NCBI GenBank assembly: GCA_012972825.1
Contig: JABDHL010000026.1
Coordinates: 1 to 40,018 of the forward strand
DNA length: 40,018 bases
Source of the DNA: Chlorobiaceae bacterium
GTDB lineage: Bacteria; Bacteroidota; Chlorobiia; Chlorobiales; Chlorobiaceae
Reading direction: 5' to 3'
The first letter of the stretch is position 1. Each line of letters opens with the position of its first letter. A model generated the notes under the pieces. It was not told the origin of the DNA. It saw only the letters and a program-made list of their open reading frames with translations, and made no database searches. The translations under genes and the position numbers were made by a program. Shown piece by piece: positions 1 to 9,329 of this stretch.

Positions 1-1526
1 GGGTTTGCAAGAATAACTCTGGTTATTGCAAGCAACTGACGCTGCCCCTGGCTGAGATTGCCTGCGCGTTCTGACAGGATGGTAGTATACCCCTCGGGAA
101 GCTGGCGGATAAACTCATCTGCTTCAGCAAGTTTTGCTGCTTGATGACACTCACTATCAGTCGCATCGAGTCGACCAAAACGGATATTTTCAAGCACTGT
201 TCCGGAAAATAAAAATGTATCCTGCAATACCAGTCCAATCTTCCGACGCAAGTCAGCTTTGCTGTAATCACGGATATCCTTTCCGGCTATAGTGATAACG
301 CCACTGCTTACCTCATAAAAACGGGTCAGAAGATTGATGATGGTGGTTTTTCCGGCACCTGTCGGGCCAACCAAAGCAATGGTTTTGCCAGGTGCAGCAT
401 CGAATGTCATATCTTTCACTACAGAAACACCTTTCTGATAGCCAAACCTTACATGATCGAAACGAATGGCCCCAGCGATAGTTATTGGCCCATTTATACC
501 TGTTATGTCAACTTCTGATGGAATATCAAGAATTTCAAATATTCTTTCCGATCCAGCCAAGGCGGACTGGATGGTGTTATACATGGTGGCCAGCTGGCGA
601 AGCGGCTGGATAAAATTCTGTCCGTAGATGATAAAACTGGCAATCACACCGACAGTGACAAGTCCTTTCAAGGCAAGCCATCCGCCAAAAGCCGCTATCA
701 CAATAATGAAAAGGTTGCCAAGAACGTTGGTCAGCGGCATGAGCAGCATTGAGTAGCTGTTCGCATAGACTGATGCTTTGAAAACCTTGTTGTTCTCGAC
801 CCGAAAGGTATCGATCACTTCATCATTCCTACGGAATGCCTTAATGACTTTCAATCCACTGATAGACTCTTCCATAACGCTGTTCATTTCTCCCAGCTGT
901 TTCTGCAGTTCCCTGAACCCCTTTCGGGTATATCGGGCAACAAACTGAGTGAACCAGAACAGGAGCGGAATGACGAACAAAGAGGTGATGGCCAGCCATG
1001 CATCAAGCATAAACATGGCGATAATAATACCGACCAGAGAAATAATACTGGCAAGCATTGTTGTGACGTTTTGAGAGACCGCCTGATTAATAGCATCAAC
1101 ATCGATGGTAAGCCTGCTCATCAGGCCGCCAGCCGGATTACGGTCAAAATAGCTGACAGGAAGGGTTTGGATATGACCGAAAAGATCTCCACTCAATTGT
1201 TTCAGGGCTGTTTGCGATACCCTGGCTATAATCCAACCCGACATCAGTTGAAACAAGTTATAGAACACATAAACCAGGAACAGAGAGAGTGAAATTATTT
1301 CAAGTCCGATAACATTTTTTTTCACCATGTAACGATCTATGGCGACACCCATAAGGTAGGGCCCGGCAAGTCCAAGCAATGAATAGATCACTACGAGGAG
1401 AAACACAATCCATAGCCTAAGGCGGAAGGGTGAGAGGTATGCAAGCAATCGATTGACTGCCAATGCTGAGTTCTGCGGTTTTTCGATTTTGCCTGGTTGA
1501 GAGGGGTTTTGATGCAGACGGTTCAT
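1..1526 (-). CDS. ABC exporter, fused permease-ATPase, second subunit of a pair (3' end cut by window)
   Basis: Type IV ABC exporter half-transporter, inner membrane. Reading from the ATG at 1526 gives an N-terminal six-helix membrane domain (about residues 30-320) and an ATPase domain with Walker A GPTGAGKT near residue 385 and a signature LSQGQRQLLAI near residue 490. The window ends just after the signature, so Walker B and the H-loop are not visible. The ATG overlaps the stop of the upstream exporter gene in an ATGA, which implies translational coupling and a heterodimer. The signature is non-canonical (LSQGQ), as in one half of asymmetric exporters. The exported substrate cannot be told from sequence. 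Confidence 0.9.
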   Translation of the reverse strand, partial: MNRLHQNPSQPGKIEKPQNSALAVNRLLAYLSPFRLRLWIVFLLVVIYSLLGLAGPYLMGVAIDRYMVKKNVIGLEIISLSLFLVYVFYNLFQLMSGWIIARVSQTALKQLSGDLFGHIQTLPVSYFDRNPAGGLMSRLTIDVDAINQAVSQNVTTMLASIISLVGIIIAMFMLDAWLAITSLFVIPLLFWFTQFVARYTRKGFRELQKQLGEMNSVMEESISGLKVIKAFRRNDEVIDTFRVENNKVFKASVYANSYSMLLMPLTNVLGNLFIIVIAAFGGWLALKGLVTVGVIASFIIYGQNFIQPLRQLATMYNTIQSALAGSERIFEILDIPSEVDITGINGPITIAGAIRFDHVRFGYQKGVSVVKDMTFDAAPGKTIALVGPTGAGKTTIINLLTRFYEVSSGVITIAGKDIRDYSKADLRRKIGLVLQDTFLFSGTVLENIRFGRLDATDSECHQAAKLAEADEFIRQLPEGYTTILSERAGNLSQGQRQLLAITRVILAN

Positions 1527-3307
1527 TGTCCCTCCCCTGCTGCCTGGAGTATACCGTTAACTCGTTGACGGGAAGGTTCAGCGCCAAGCTGAGAAGCATA
1601 TATTTCCTGATAGACAGTGCATGTTTGTATAAGTGAAGAGTGATTGCCTTGCCCTGCGATGCGCCCTTTTTCAAGGACAATGATGTTATCGGCTTTCAGT
1701 ACAGAGCTGACCCGCTGAGCAACGACGAAAAGCGTGCTTTTTTTACTGCTGTTATGCAGAGCTTCCTGAATTCTTGTTTCCGTATCGATATCAACAGCAC
1801 TGGTGCTATCATCAAGAATTATCATTTCCGGAGCTGCAAGCAGGGCTCTTGCAATAGCAATACGCTGTTTCTGGCCTCCGGAAAGGTTGACACCGCGTTC
1901 TTCAACCCGAGTATCATATCCGAGAGGAAGATTGAGAATAAAATCGTGAGCCTGAGCTGCTTTTGCCGCCTGGATTACTTTTTCGTCAGCAGCACTTGGG
2001 AGACCGTATCGAATGTTATCACAAATGGTGCCTGTGAACAAAATGGTTTCCTGAGGTACTATGGAAATTTTCTGAAGAAGGGAGTCCTGGGTTACCTCCC
2101 TGATATCAATGCCATCAATCAGGATTCTACCTGATGAAACATCATAAAACCTTGGAATAAGGTTCACGAGTGTCGATTTACCCGCGCCAGTGGAGCCGAG
2201 AACAGCAAAGATTTTACCCGGCTCAGCGGTAAAACTTATATTTTCAAGAACATGAGTATCGCTCAGGTTTTTGTACCTAAAGGTGACATTTTCAAATACA
2301 ATCTTTCCCTTAATATTTTCAGATATCCCCTTTGAGCCAACTTGATCATGAATGTCAGGAATAACGTCGAGCACTTCGACAACACGCTTCGATGATGCGA
2401 TTCCTCCAGCCAGAATATTCGCAAAATTGGCCATAAAGATCAACGGAGCCATGGTTGTGAGCAGGTAATTTGTGAATGCCACGACTTGACCGGTCGTCAT
2501 GTTACCATGAATAACATCAAGCCCCCCTACCCAGATAACCAAAACCATCCCTGCATTGATACATAGTGTCAGAACCGGCGGAATACTCGCCATAAACTTC
2601 ATGACTCTGATAGAATCGCTCGTAAAATCCTGATTCGCACTGTTAAAACGATTGAATTCAAAATTGGCTCTCACAAATACCTTTATCAAGCGTATACCTG
2701 CAATATTTTCCTGAAGAACAGTATTAAGCCGGTCGAGCTGCTGCTGCACTGAACTCCACAGAGGCTCCATTTTTACAACAAAAAATGCAATCAGTACAGA
2801 GGTGAGAAGAAGCAGGGGAAGAATAGTCAATGCCAGCGAGCTACTGGTTTTGAACATCAGGATAAAACTGCCGGCCATCAAAATAAAGGATCGTGAACCT
2901 ATTCGTAATGAAACCAATACGACACGCTGAACAGCTGCAGTATCGCTTGAAAGGCGTACCATAAGCTGCCCTGTTTTAAGGCGGTCTATGTTGCCGAAAG
3001 AAAACGACTGGATTTTCAAAAAAAGCGCTTCACGAAGATCACGAGCAATACTCTCGCAGACATTGACAGACAAAAGATGTGCCCATACTGCAAAAAGAAC
3101 ACTCACCACCGTAATGCCAAACATAAGCAAGCCAGTATGAATAACCACCTGCTGGTTATGCTGATGAATGCCCTGGTCAATGATCTGTTGGATCAACCGT
3201 GGAATACTCAGATCCATTATTACAACAGCTGTCTGCAAAAAAAGCGAACCAACCCCTTTTACCCGATAAGGTTTAAAAAAAGAACTGAGCCGGTAGAGGT
3301 TATGCAT
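1523..3307 (-). CDS. ABC exporter, fused permease-ATPase with degenerate ATP site
   Basis: 594-residue half-transporter: membrane domain about residues 15-310, ATPase domain about 340-575. Walker A GSTGAGKS and signature LSGGQKQR are canonical. The Walker B is IILDDST, so Asp replaces the catalytic Glu, and the H-loop reads VVAQR, so Gln replaces the switch His. This is the usual arrangement of the degenerate half of a heterodimeric exporter whose partner carries the catalytic Glu; the partner here is the next gene. Start at ATG 3307. It lies 148 bases downstream of the last binding-protein gene with no clear terminator between them, so read-through from the transport operon is possible. Substrate unknown. 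Confidence 0.9.
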   Translation of the reverse strand: MHNLYRLSSFFKPYRVKGVGSLFLQTAVVIMDLSIPRLIQQIIDQGIHQHNQQVVIHTGLLMFGITVVSVLFAVWAHLLSVNVCESIARDLREALFLKIQSFSFGNIDRLKTGQLMVRLSSDTAAVQRVVLVSLRIGSRSFILMAGSFILMFKTSSSLALTILPLLLLTSVLIAFFVVKMEPLWSSVQQQLDRLNTVLQENIAGIRLIKVFVRANFEFNRFNSANQDFTSDSIRVMKFMASIPPVLTLCINAGMVLVIWVGGLDVIHGNMTTGQVVAFTNYLLTTMAPLIFMANFANILAGGIASSKRVVEVLDVIPDIHDQVGSKGISENIKGKIVFENVTFRYKNLSDTHVLENISFTAEPGKIFAVLGSTGAGKSTLVNLIPRFYDVSSGRILIDGIDIREVTQDSLLQKISIVPQETILFTGTICDNIRYGLPSAADEKVIQAAKAAQAHDFILNLPLGYDTRVEERGVNLSGGQKQRIAIARALLAAPEMIILDDSTSAVDIDTETRIQEALHNSSKKSTLFVVAQRVSSVLKADNIIVLEKGRIAGQGNHSSLIQTCTVYQEIYASQLGAEPSRQRVNGILQAAGEGQ

Positions 3308-3455
3308 ATCGGAGAGTCTCTTTGAAGAATGTATTGAGCTGAATCAACGGATTTTCGCCAATCATGCTTTGCAGGGCCTTCCGTTTAATAAAAACTAAAC
3401 CGACATTAGAAAAGGTTTCCCTCGTCCAAAAGCACGGCTTGCTCTCTTGAATTCT

Positions 3456-4499
3456 TCACTTTTTCTTGTAAAGAGGGTTGAATTCATTTGTATAAATATC
3501 ATAAGGCTTGAGCTGACCTGGCTTCAGCAACCCGTCCTCAATAAATCGATCTAACCACCACTGGACATCCTTGTCAGCAATAAAAGGATAATCAGGAGTC
3601 CAAAGGGTAGCTCGGAAATACTTTGCCAGTAGAGGATTGCTGCCTTTTTTGAGACTGATGTCGGCAAAAGCTTTTCTTACCCGTTCGGGATCTTTCTGAA
3701 ACTCATTGTAAATTATGCGGCGGGATGTATCATAAGCTTTAAGGTACTTTCTTACTGCATCAGGATGTTTCTCGATGAAGTCAGTTCTGAAACCGAGAGC
3801 ACTCATTACTGATTCTCCCTTTGTCTCAAAGTTTGTCGTTCCCGGGATTTGACGGACGCCACCGTTTGCCACTGTCAGATCATAATATACTCTGAGAATA
3901 TACGCTGCATCAACCTGCCTGCTTCGGAGCAACTGCTCATGTTTTTCGGTTGGTGCTGCAACTAACTCGACCTGAGAAATTGACAACCCGTTCTTTTTAA
4001 GAAAAAGGCGTATAACGTAATCCGCTTCAGCGCCGAGTACATTAACCGCTATCCTTTTACCGACAAGATCCTTTATCGTATGAATACTGCTGTCATCAAG
4101 AACCAACACTCCCTGGGTACCGCCTTCATTGTCTTTTGTTGATACGGCAATACCAAGAAGTGCCTTGATCTTACCTCCACGTGCTATAATATTGATATAT
4201 GGAGGCCAGGCAGATTCAGTGCAAACATCAATATTATCAGCCAACAACGCCTGAAGCGTTGTGGTACCACCGCTGCTCTGGATACTGTTAACTGTTTCCA
4301 GTTTCACACCCTCTTCAACGAGAACATCCCTGCCTGTCAGTTTATTTGCAAGCTCCCACTGCGTCGGGGTGGTAGACTGAAGCTCACGGATAACGACGTT
4401 TTCACTCTTTGATGAGAACTTGCCAAAGGTCAACCATCCAGCTCCTGCAATCACCAAACCAATGACTACAACGAGGAGTATTTTTATTTTATTATTCAT
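3456..4499 (-). CDS. ABC transporter substrate-binding protein, SsuA/TauA/NMT1-like (paralogue 1)
   Basis: 347 residues with an N-terminal hydrophobic segment (about residues 5-25) that lacks a lipobox cysteine, so it is either a cleaved signal or a membrane anchor. The periplasmic domain resembles the nitrate/sulfonate/taurine binding-protein family and closely matches its neighbours at 4500-5549 and 7393-8445, including the shared block LGAEADYVIRL. Two pocket-region segments differ from the paralogues. DVCTESAWPP replaces DVSSSSAWPP, and VDAAYILRVYYD replaces the longer glycine-containing VDAIAF..GGI.FD. This suggests a changed ligand. The gene begins immediately after the stop of the preceding paralogue (TAAATG), so the two are co-translated. 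Confidence 0.85.
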   Translation of the reverse strand: MNNKIKILLVVVIGLVIAGAGWLTFGKFSSKSENVVIRELQSTTPTQWELANKLTGRDVLVEEGVKLETVNSIQSSGGTTTLQALLADNIDVCTESAWPPYINIIARGGKIKALLGIAVSTKDNEGGTQGVLVLDDSSIHTIKDLVGKRIAVNVLGAEADYVIRLFLKKNGLSISQVELVAAPTEKHEQLLRSRQVDAAYILRVYYDLTVANGGVRQIPGTTNFETKGESVMSALGFRTDFIEKHPDAVRKYLKAYDTSRRIIYNEFQKDPERVRKAFADISLKKGSNPLLAKYFRATLWTPDYPFIADKDVQWWLDRFIEDGLLKPGQLKPYDIYTNEFNPLYKKK

Positions 4500-5549
4500 T
4501 TATTTCTTAAACACCGGGTAGAATTCATTTGAGTAAATATCCGATGGTTTTATCTGACCAGGTTTCAACAAGCCGTCCTCAATAAATCGATCTAACCACC
4601 ACTGGATATCTTTATCGGCGATCAGCTGATGTTCAGGCGTCCACAGAGTGGTCCGGAAAAACTTTGCCAGACGAGGATTGCTGCCTTTTTTTACGCAAAT
4701 CTCTGCAAAAGCCTTTCTCACCCGCTCGGGATCTTTCTGAAATGCATCCCAAATAATACGCCGGGACGATACATAAGCATGAACGAATCTTCTGACAGTA
4801 TCCGGATGTTTTTCGATAAAATCACTCCTGAAACCGATTCCAGACAACATTGTTTCTCCCTTGGTCTCAAAATTTGATGTCCCTGGTATTTTACGGACAC
4901 CACCATTGGCCGCAGTGAGGTCGAAGAAAATCCCTCCTGTTGTTGAAAATGCTATGGCATCCACCTGCCGAGTGCGCAGCATCTGTTCTTCTTTTTCTTC
5001 CGGCACAACTACCAGCTCGACCTGTGAAATTGAGAGTCCGTTCTTTTTGAGATATAACCTTATAACATAATCAGCTTCGGCACCGAGAACATTAACGGCT
5101 ATTCTTTTACCGACAAGATCTTTTATCGTATGTACACTGCTATCTTCAAGAACGAGCAAGGGGCTCTGACCACACTCATTGTCCTGTCTGGAGACAGCAG
5201 TACCAATCAATGCCTTGATTTTGCCTCCACGAGCAACAATGTTTAGGAATGGAGGCCAGGCTGAACTTGAGCTTACATCAATATTATTGGCCAAAAGTGC
5301 TTGTAGGGCTGTGGTTCCTCCTGTACTCTGAATAGTTGTGACCGGTTCACGTTTTACACCCTCTTCAGCGAGAATGTCCCTGCCAGTCAGTTTTTCTGCA
5401 AGCTCCCACTGAGTCGGTATAGTGGTTTCAAGCTCTCGTACGGCCACGTTTTCAGTTTTTGGTGCAGCGGGCTTAAGAGCAAACCACCCGCCCACGGCAA
5501 TAACGATGGCTATGAAACCTATTGAGAGTACCTTTACCTTGTTATTCAT
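4500..5549 (-). CDS. ABC transporter substrate-binding protein, SsuA/TauA/NMT1-like (paralogue 2)
   Basis: 349 residues. It has an N-terminal hydrophobic helix (about residues 5-24), then a periplasmic binding domain of the aliphatic sulfonate/taurine/nitrate type. It contains DVSSSSAWPPFLNI and VDAIAFSTTGG, the latter a serine/glycine-rich segment that probably lines the ligand pocket, as well as LGAEADYVIRLYLKKNG. It lies 24 bases downstream of a permease gene and abuts paralogue 1. Binding protein, permease (5574-6437) and ATPase (6476-7312) form one importer set. The ligand is not determined. The sulfur-regulated setting favours an organosulfur compound, but related proteins bind nitrate, nitriles or pyrimidine precursors. 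Confidence 0.85.
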   Translation of the reverse strand: MNNKVKVLSIGFIAIVIAVGGWFALKPAAPKTENVAVRELETTIPTQWELAEKLTGRDILAEEGVKREPVTTIQSTGGTTALQALLANNIDVSSSSAWPPFLNIVARGGKIKALIGTAVSRQDNECGQSPLLVLEDSSVHTIKDLVGKRIAVNVLGAEADYVIRLYLKKNGLSISQVELVVVPEEKEEQMLRTRQVDAIAFSTTGGIFFDLTAANGGVRKIPGTSNFETKGETMLSGIGFRSDFIEKHPDTVRRFVHAYVSSRRIIWDAFQKDPERVRKAFAEICVKKGSNPRLAKFFRTTLWTPEHQLIADKDIQWWLDRFIEDGLLKPGQIKPSDIYSNEFYPVFKK

Positions 5550-5573
5550 TTTTTTCTGTTAAAATGAGCGTTA

Positions 5574-6437
5574 TCACTTAATGGCACTGCTAACATCGCG
5601 CTTCCAGGAGGTCATTTTCTTTTCGGCCCATACCAACAGATAATTAACTGTCAGACCAACAATAGCCAGCGTCAAAACTCCAGCATACATTTCAGGCACT
5701 AAAAAATTGAACTCAGCATTCTGGATAAAAAATCCAAGTCCGGATTTTGCCCCTATCATCTCTGCAGCTATAACAACCATCAGTGAAACATTCGCCCCCA
5801 ACCTGGCACCGATAACTATTGAAGGAATACTTGCAGGAAGAATAACTTTTGTAAACAGTTCAAAATCCGAAACTCCCATCGACCTTGCAGCCTTTATATA
5901 AATGGGATCAACACTCTTAACTCCATTTATAGTGTTCATAAGAATCTGCCAGCTGGCAGCATAGAATATGATTGCTATCTTCGACGACTCACCAAGACCC
6001 AATAACAGGAGAAAGATCGGCAGGAGAGCAAAGAGAGAAACGTTCCTTAAACTCTGTACCAACAGATCGGTATATTTTTCAAACTGGACGAAATGACCCA
6101 TTAAAAAACCAAAAGGCACAGCGATCAAAAGAGCCAGAGAAAATCCTGCCGCTGATCGTTGCAGACTGACCAAGGAGTGCGACAATAATTCCCCTGACAG
6201 GGTCAAGTCAATCAACGTTTTGAGAGTTGTTGAAAAGGGTGGCAGAAACAGTGGATTGATAATTCCCAGACGAGGAAGAGCCTCCCATACTGCAAAAAAA
6301 ACAAGAACCAATGGAATACCGAACGACCAATGGTACAGCACTGCAAACAAAGGTTTTAACTGTTTTGTATACGAACTGATATCAATCGATCGGGATTTTA
6401 ATCCGACCTCTGAAGGGACAAATAGTTCTTCGGACAT
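5574..6437 (-). CDS. ABC transporter permease, SsuC/TauC-like
   Basis: 287-residue inner-membrane permease (BPD_transp_1 family) with about six hydrophobic helices. The cytoplasmic coupling region carries AARSMGVSDFELFTKVILPA, matching the EAA-loop pattern with G and P before the last helices. The N-terminal 30 residues are hydrophilic and cytoplasmic. It sits between an ATPase gene (6476-7312) and the binding-protein genes, all in the same direction with short gaps, so it is the membrane subunit of that importer. A homodimer is usual for this family. Substrate inferred only from context. Confidence 0.9.
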   Translation of the reverse strand: MSEELFVPSEVGLKSRSIDISSYTKQLKPLFAVLYHWSFGIPLVLVFFAVWEALPRLGIINPLFLPPFSTTLKTLIDLTLSGELLSHSLVSLQRSAAGFSLALLIAVPFGFLMGHFVQFEKYTDLLVQSLRNVSLFALLPIFLLLLGLGESSKIAIIFYAASWQILMNTINGVKSVDPIYIKAARSMGVSDFELFTKVILPASIPSIVIGARLGANVSLMVVIAAEMIGAKSGLGFFIQNAEFNFLVPEMYAGVLTLAIVGLTVNYLLVWAEKKMTSWKRDVSSAIK

Positions 6438-6475
6438 AAGAATTCTCCTCTATTATTTGAATTTTGTGAACCCAG

Positions 6476-7312
6476 TTATTTTGAATTTACTGGCGCGTGC
6501 TTCCAGTCCTGTTGAGCTTTGTTGACTTCAGCCTTGAGTGCACCCCACACCTTATGCCGGTTAGCTGCAAATGCACTGCATGATCTTATATCTCCATGTC
6601 TTGGTCTTGGAAGATCAATCTCAATTATTTCTTTGATCTTGCCTGGACGGGCTGTAACCACAGCAACCCTGTCTGCAAGAAATACCGCCTCATCAATACT
6701 ATGGGTGACAAAAATCACTGTGGTATCCGTACCCTCCCATATCCTGATCAGTTCGTTCTGAAGAATTTCTCGGGTCTGTGCATCAAGAGCAGCAAAGGGC
6801 TCATCCATCAGCAATACTTCCGGTTTAGTAGCAAGCGCACGCGCTATAGCGACCCGTTGCTGCATTCCGCCGGAAAGCTGGTAAGGGTAGCGGTCTTCAA
6901 AATCAGAGAGTCCAAAAAGGGATAACAGCTCACGGGCAATTTTAACCCGCTCTTCTTTGACCACCCCTCGCGACTCAAGACCAAATTCAATATTCGACAG
7001 AGCAGTTCTCCAAGGGAACAATGCATATTGCTGAAAGACGTAGCCTGTCTTTTCACTTGGGGCATCTACCGGTTTATCGTCGAGATAGACAACCCCGCTC
7101 GTTGGAGTACTTAATCCGCCAACAATATCAAGAAATACAGATTTTCCACTGCCACTTGGACCTACCAATACCAGAAACTCACCTTTCTTTATATTCAGAT
7201 CAAAACCTCCCAGGGCGTCAATCTCATTGGAGACGATTCCATTGTTCTTCACCTGCTGACCATGCTTGAGTTTGAATTTTTTTCGCACGTCTTTTGCAAC
7301 TATTATGTCCAT
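6476..7312 (-). CDS. ABC transporter ATP-binding protein, SsuB/TauB-like
   Basis: 278-residue nucleotide-binding subunit of a nitrate/sulfonate/taurine-type importer. Walker A is GPSGSGKS (about residue 52), the Q-loop is [11 protein letters not shown], the signature is LSGGMQQR, Walker B is VLLMDEP and the H-loop is VTHSIDEA, all intact. The N-terminal part has an insertion of about 15 residues ([15 protein letters not shown]) between the first two strands that is absent from the second ATPase at 8533-9312. The next gene downstream is the permease at 5574-6437 (38-base gap). Acts on the cytoplasmic face of the inner membrane. Confidence 0.92.
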   Translation of the reverse strand: MDIIVAKDVRKKFKLKHGQQVKNNGIVSNEIDALGGFDLNIKKGEFLVLVGPSGSGKSVFLDIVGGLSTPTSGVVYLDDKPVDAPSEKTGYVFQQYALFPWRTALSNIEFGLESRGVVKEERVKIARELLSLFGLSDFEDRYPYQLSGGMQQRVAIARALATKPEVLLMDEPFAALDAQTREILQNELIRIWEGTDTTVIFVTHSIDEAVFLADRVAVVTARPGKIKEIIEIDLPRPRHGDIRSCSAFAANRHKVWGALKAEVNKAQQDWKHAPVNSK

Positions 7313-7392
7313 AACCTTACTTTTTCAATATTGATATATTCAAGACTCTCATCAGGTATTGGCATCAACCTGGACGTAAACCAACAGATTGT

Positions 7393-8445
7393 TTACTTTT
7401 TCTTATACAATGGATTGAACTCATTCGTATAAATATCAGAAGGCTTGATCTGGCCTGGTTTCAGCAATCCATCTTCAATAAATCGATCTATCCACCACTG
7501 AAGATCCTTATCTGTGATAAAGGGATGTTCAGGAGTCCAAATGTTTACCCGGAAATATTTAGACAAACGAGGGTTTCCGCCTTTTTGGATGCTGATGTCG
7601 GCATAAGCCTTTTTGACCCGTTCAGGATCTTGCTGGAACGCATCATAAATTATGCGACGTGAAACATCATAGGCGCGAATATACCTTCTGACTGCTTCAG
7701 GGTGCTGCTCGATGAAATCACTCCTGAAACCTATAGCAGCGGCTACGGCTTCGCCCTTCGTATCGAAATTTGTCGTGCCAGGTATTTGACGCACCCCGCC
7801 ATTTTCAACTGCCATGTCAAAATATATCCCGCCACCTGTTGCAAATGCTATTGCATCTACCTGATGGCTGCGCAGCATCTGTTCCTGTTTTTCCATTGGC
7901 ACGACTACCAACTCTACCTGCGAAATTGAAAGTCCATTCTTTTTCAAGTAGAGCCGAGTAACATAATCGGCTTCTGCGCCCAGTACATTAACAGCAATTC
8001 TTTTTCCTGGAAGATCCTTGATTGAATGAATAGTGCTTTCATTAAGAACCAACAGACCCCCACCATTGGTCTGGTTCTCTCTGGTAGATACAGCAGTACC
8101 AAGCAGTGCCTTGATTTTGCCGCCACGGGCAATGATGTTTATAAAAGGAGGCCATGCTGAAGAGCTGCTAACATCGATGTTACCGGCAAGAAGTGCCTGA
8201 AGCACAACAGTACCGCCACTACTCGGAATACTATGAACAGGTTCGAGTTTTACACCCTCTTCTGCAAGAATATCCCTTCCTGTTAATTTTTTAGCGAGTT
8301 CCCACTGTGATGGAGCAGTTGTATCTATCTCCCGAATAACAACACTCTCACTCTTTGAGATACTCTTTCTAAAAGAATACACTCCAGTTACAGCAATAGC
8401 TATAGCGATGAGAACAATAGAGAGTACCTTTGCCTTGTTATTCAT
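7393..8445 (-). CDS. ABC transporter substrate-binding protein, SsuA/TauA/NMT1-like (paralogue 3)
   Basis: 350-residue binding protein with an N-terminal hydrophobic segment and no lipobox. It is closely similar along its whole length to the proteins at 4500-5549 and 3456-4499, with the pocket segments DVSSSSAWPPFINI and VDAIAFATGGGIYFD. It has no cysteine and only three internal methionines (two close together near VPMEKQEQML, one in FDMAVE), consistent with the low-sulfur trend of the transport genes. It lies between two complete ATPase genes, so it could serve either importer. Ligand unknown. Confidence 0.85.
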   Translation of the reverse strand: MNNKAKVLSIVLIAIAIAVTGVYSFRKSISKSESVVIREIDTTAPSQWELAKKLTGRDILAEEGVKLEPVHSIPSSGGTVVLQALLAGNIDVSSSSAWPPFINIIARGGKIKALLGTAVSTRENQTNGGGLLVLNESTIHSIKDLPGKRIAVNVLGAEADYVTRLYLKKNGLSISQVELVVVPMEKQEQMLRSHQVDAIAFATGGGIYFDMAVENGGVRQIPGTTNFDTKGEAVAAAIGFRSDFIEQHPEAVRRYIRAYDVSRRIIYDAFQQDPERVKKAYADISIQKGGNPRLSKYFRVNIWTPEHPFITDKDLQWWIDRFIEDGLLKPGQIKPSDIYTNEFNPLYKKK

Positions 8446-8532
8446 TTTATTTTGAATCTTTTACGAGGTTGTTTATCAGTGAATTATATAATGCACTGCT
8501 CTTAATGAACAGGCAGCCGAATTACAACAAAA

Positions 8533-9312
8533 TCAGATGGCGTAGGCAAATGGATATTCTGAGCCAAGATGGAACTCATTCAAGATCTCTGCCTTTATCT
8601 GCATAAATTCAGAACTTGCCCGATCGCGAGGTCTTGAAGAGGGTATGTTGATTATTTTATTGATAATACCTGGACGAGAGGACATGATGATGATTTTATC
8701 ACTCAGATATATGGCTTCATCAACATCATGAGTAACCATGATCATGGTAATTTTTTCAAACTCCCATAATCTCTCAAGTTCTTTTTGCATATACATTCTG
8801 GTGAGAGCATCCAAAGCTCCAAGAGGTTCATCCAGAAGAAGGATTTCAGGCTTATTGGCCAATGCTCTTGCAATAGCAACCCGCTGAGCCATTCCTCCTG
8901 AAAGCTGAGCAGGGTAAGCGCCCTCAAATCCGCTCAGACCAACCAGCTTCAAATGTTCGTCAACAAGAAGTTTCTTTGTCTTCCGGTTGAGCTTGTCGAG
9001 ACCGAAAGCAACATTCTCCCCAACCGTAAGCCATGGAAGAAGACGGTGATCCTGAAAAACTATTCCTCTGTTCGATCCCGGGCCTTCTATCTTCTCCCCA
9101 TCAATCAATGCATCACCCTCATAACTGGTCTCAAGACCGAGCATAATCCGCAACAGTGTTGTTTTACCGCAACCACTGGAACCGAGAATTGATACAAAGG
9201 CCCCTGCAGGGAAGGTTATATTAATATTTTTCAGGATCTGCAATGGATTGTTGTCGACTACATAACTTTTGCTGAGATTCCTGATTTCAAGAGTACCTTT
9301 TGCGACTGACAT
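8533..9312 (-). CDS. ABC transporter ATP-binding protein, SsuB/TauB-like
   Basis: 259-residue ATPase subunit with Walker A GSSGCGKT (about residue 44), Q-loop VFQDHRLLPW, signature LSGGMAQR, Walker B ILLLDEP and H-loop VTHDVDEA. The LLPW variant after the Q-loop is typical of the SsuB/TauB branch. It lies 17 bases downstream of a permease gene and is probably the ATPase for the two permeases at 9330-10903 together with the binding protein at 11078-12106. The gap of about 87 bases to the next gene holds no obvious structure. Confidence 0.92.
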   Translation of the reverse strand: MSVAKGTLEIRNLSKSYVVDNNPLQILKNINITFPAGAFVSILGSSGCGKTTLLRIMLGLETSYEGDALIDGEKIEGPGSNRGIVFQDHRLLPWLTVGENVAFGLDKLNRKTKKLLVDEHLKLVGLSGFEGAYPAQLSGGMAQRVAIARALANKPEILLLDEPLGALDALTRMYMQKELERLWEFEKITMIMVTHDVDEAIYLSDKIIIMSSRPGIINKIINIPSSRPRDRASSEFMQIKAEILNEFHLGSEYPFAYAI

Positions 9313-9329
9313 GTTCTTATCCTTGAATT

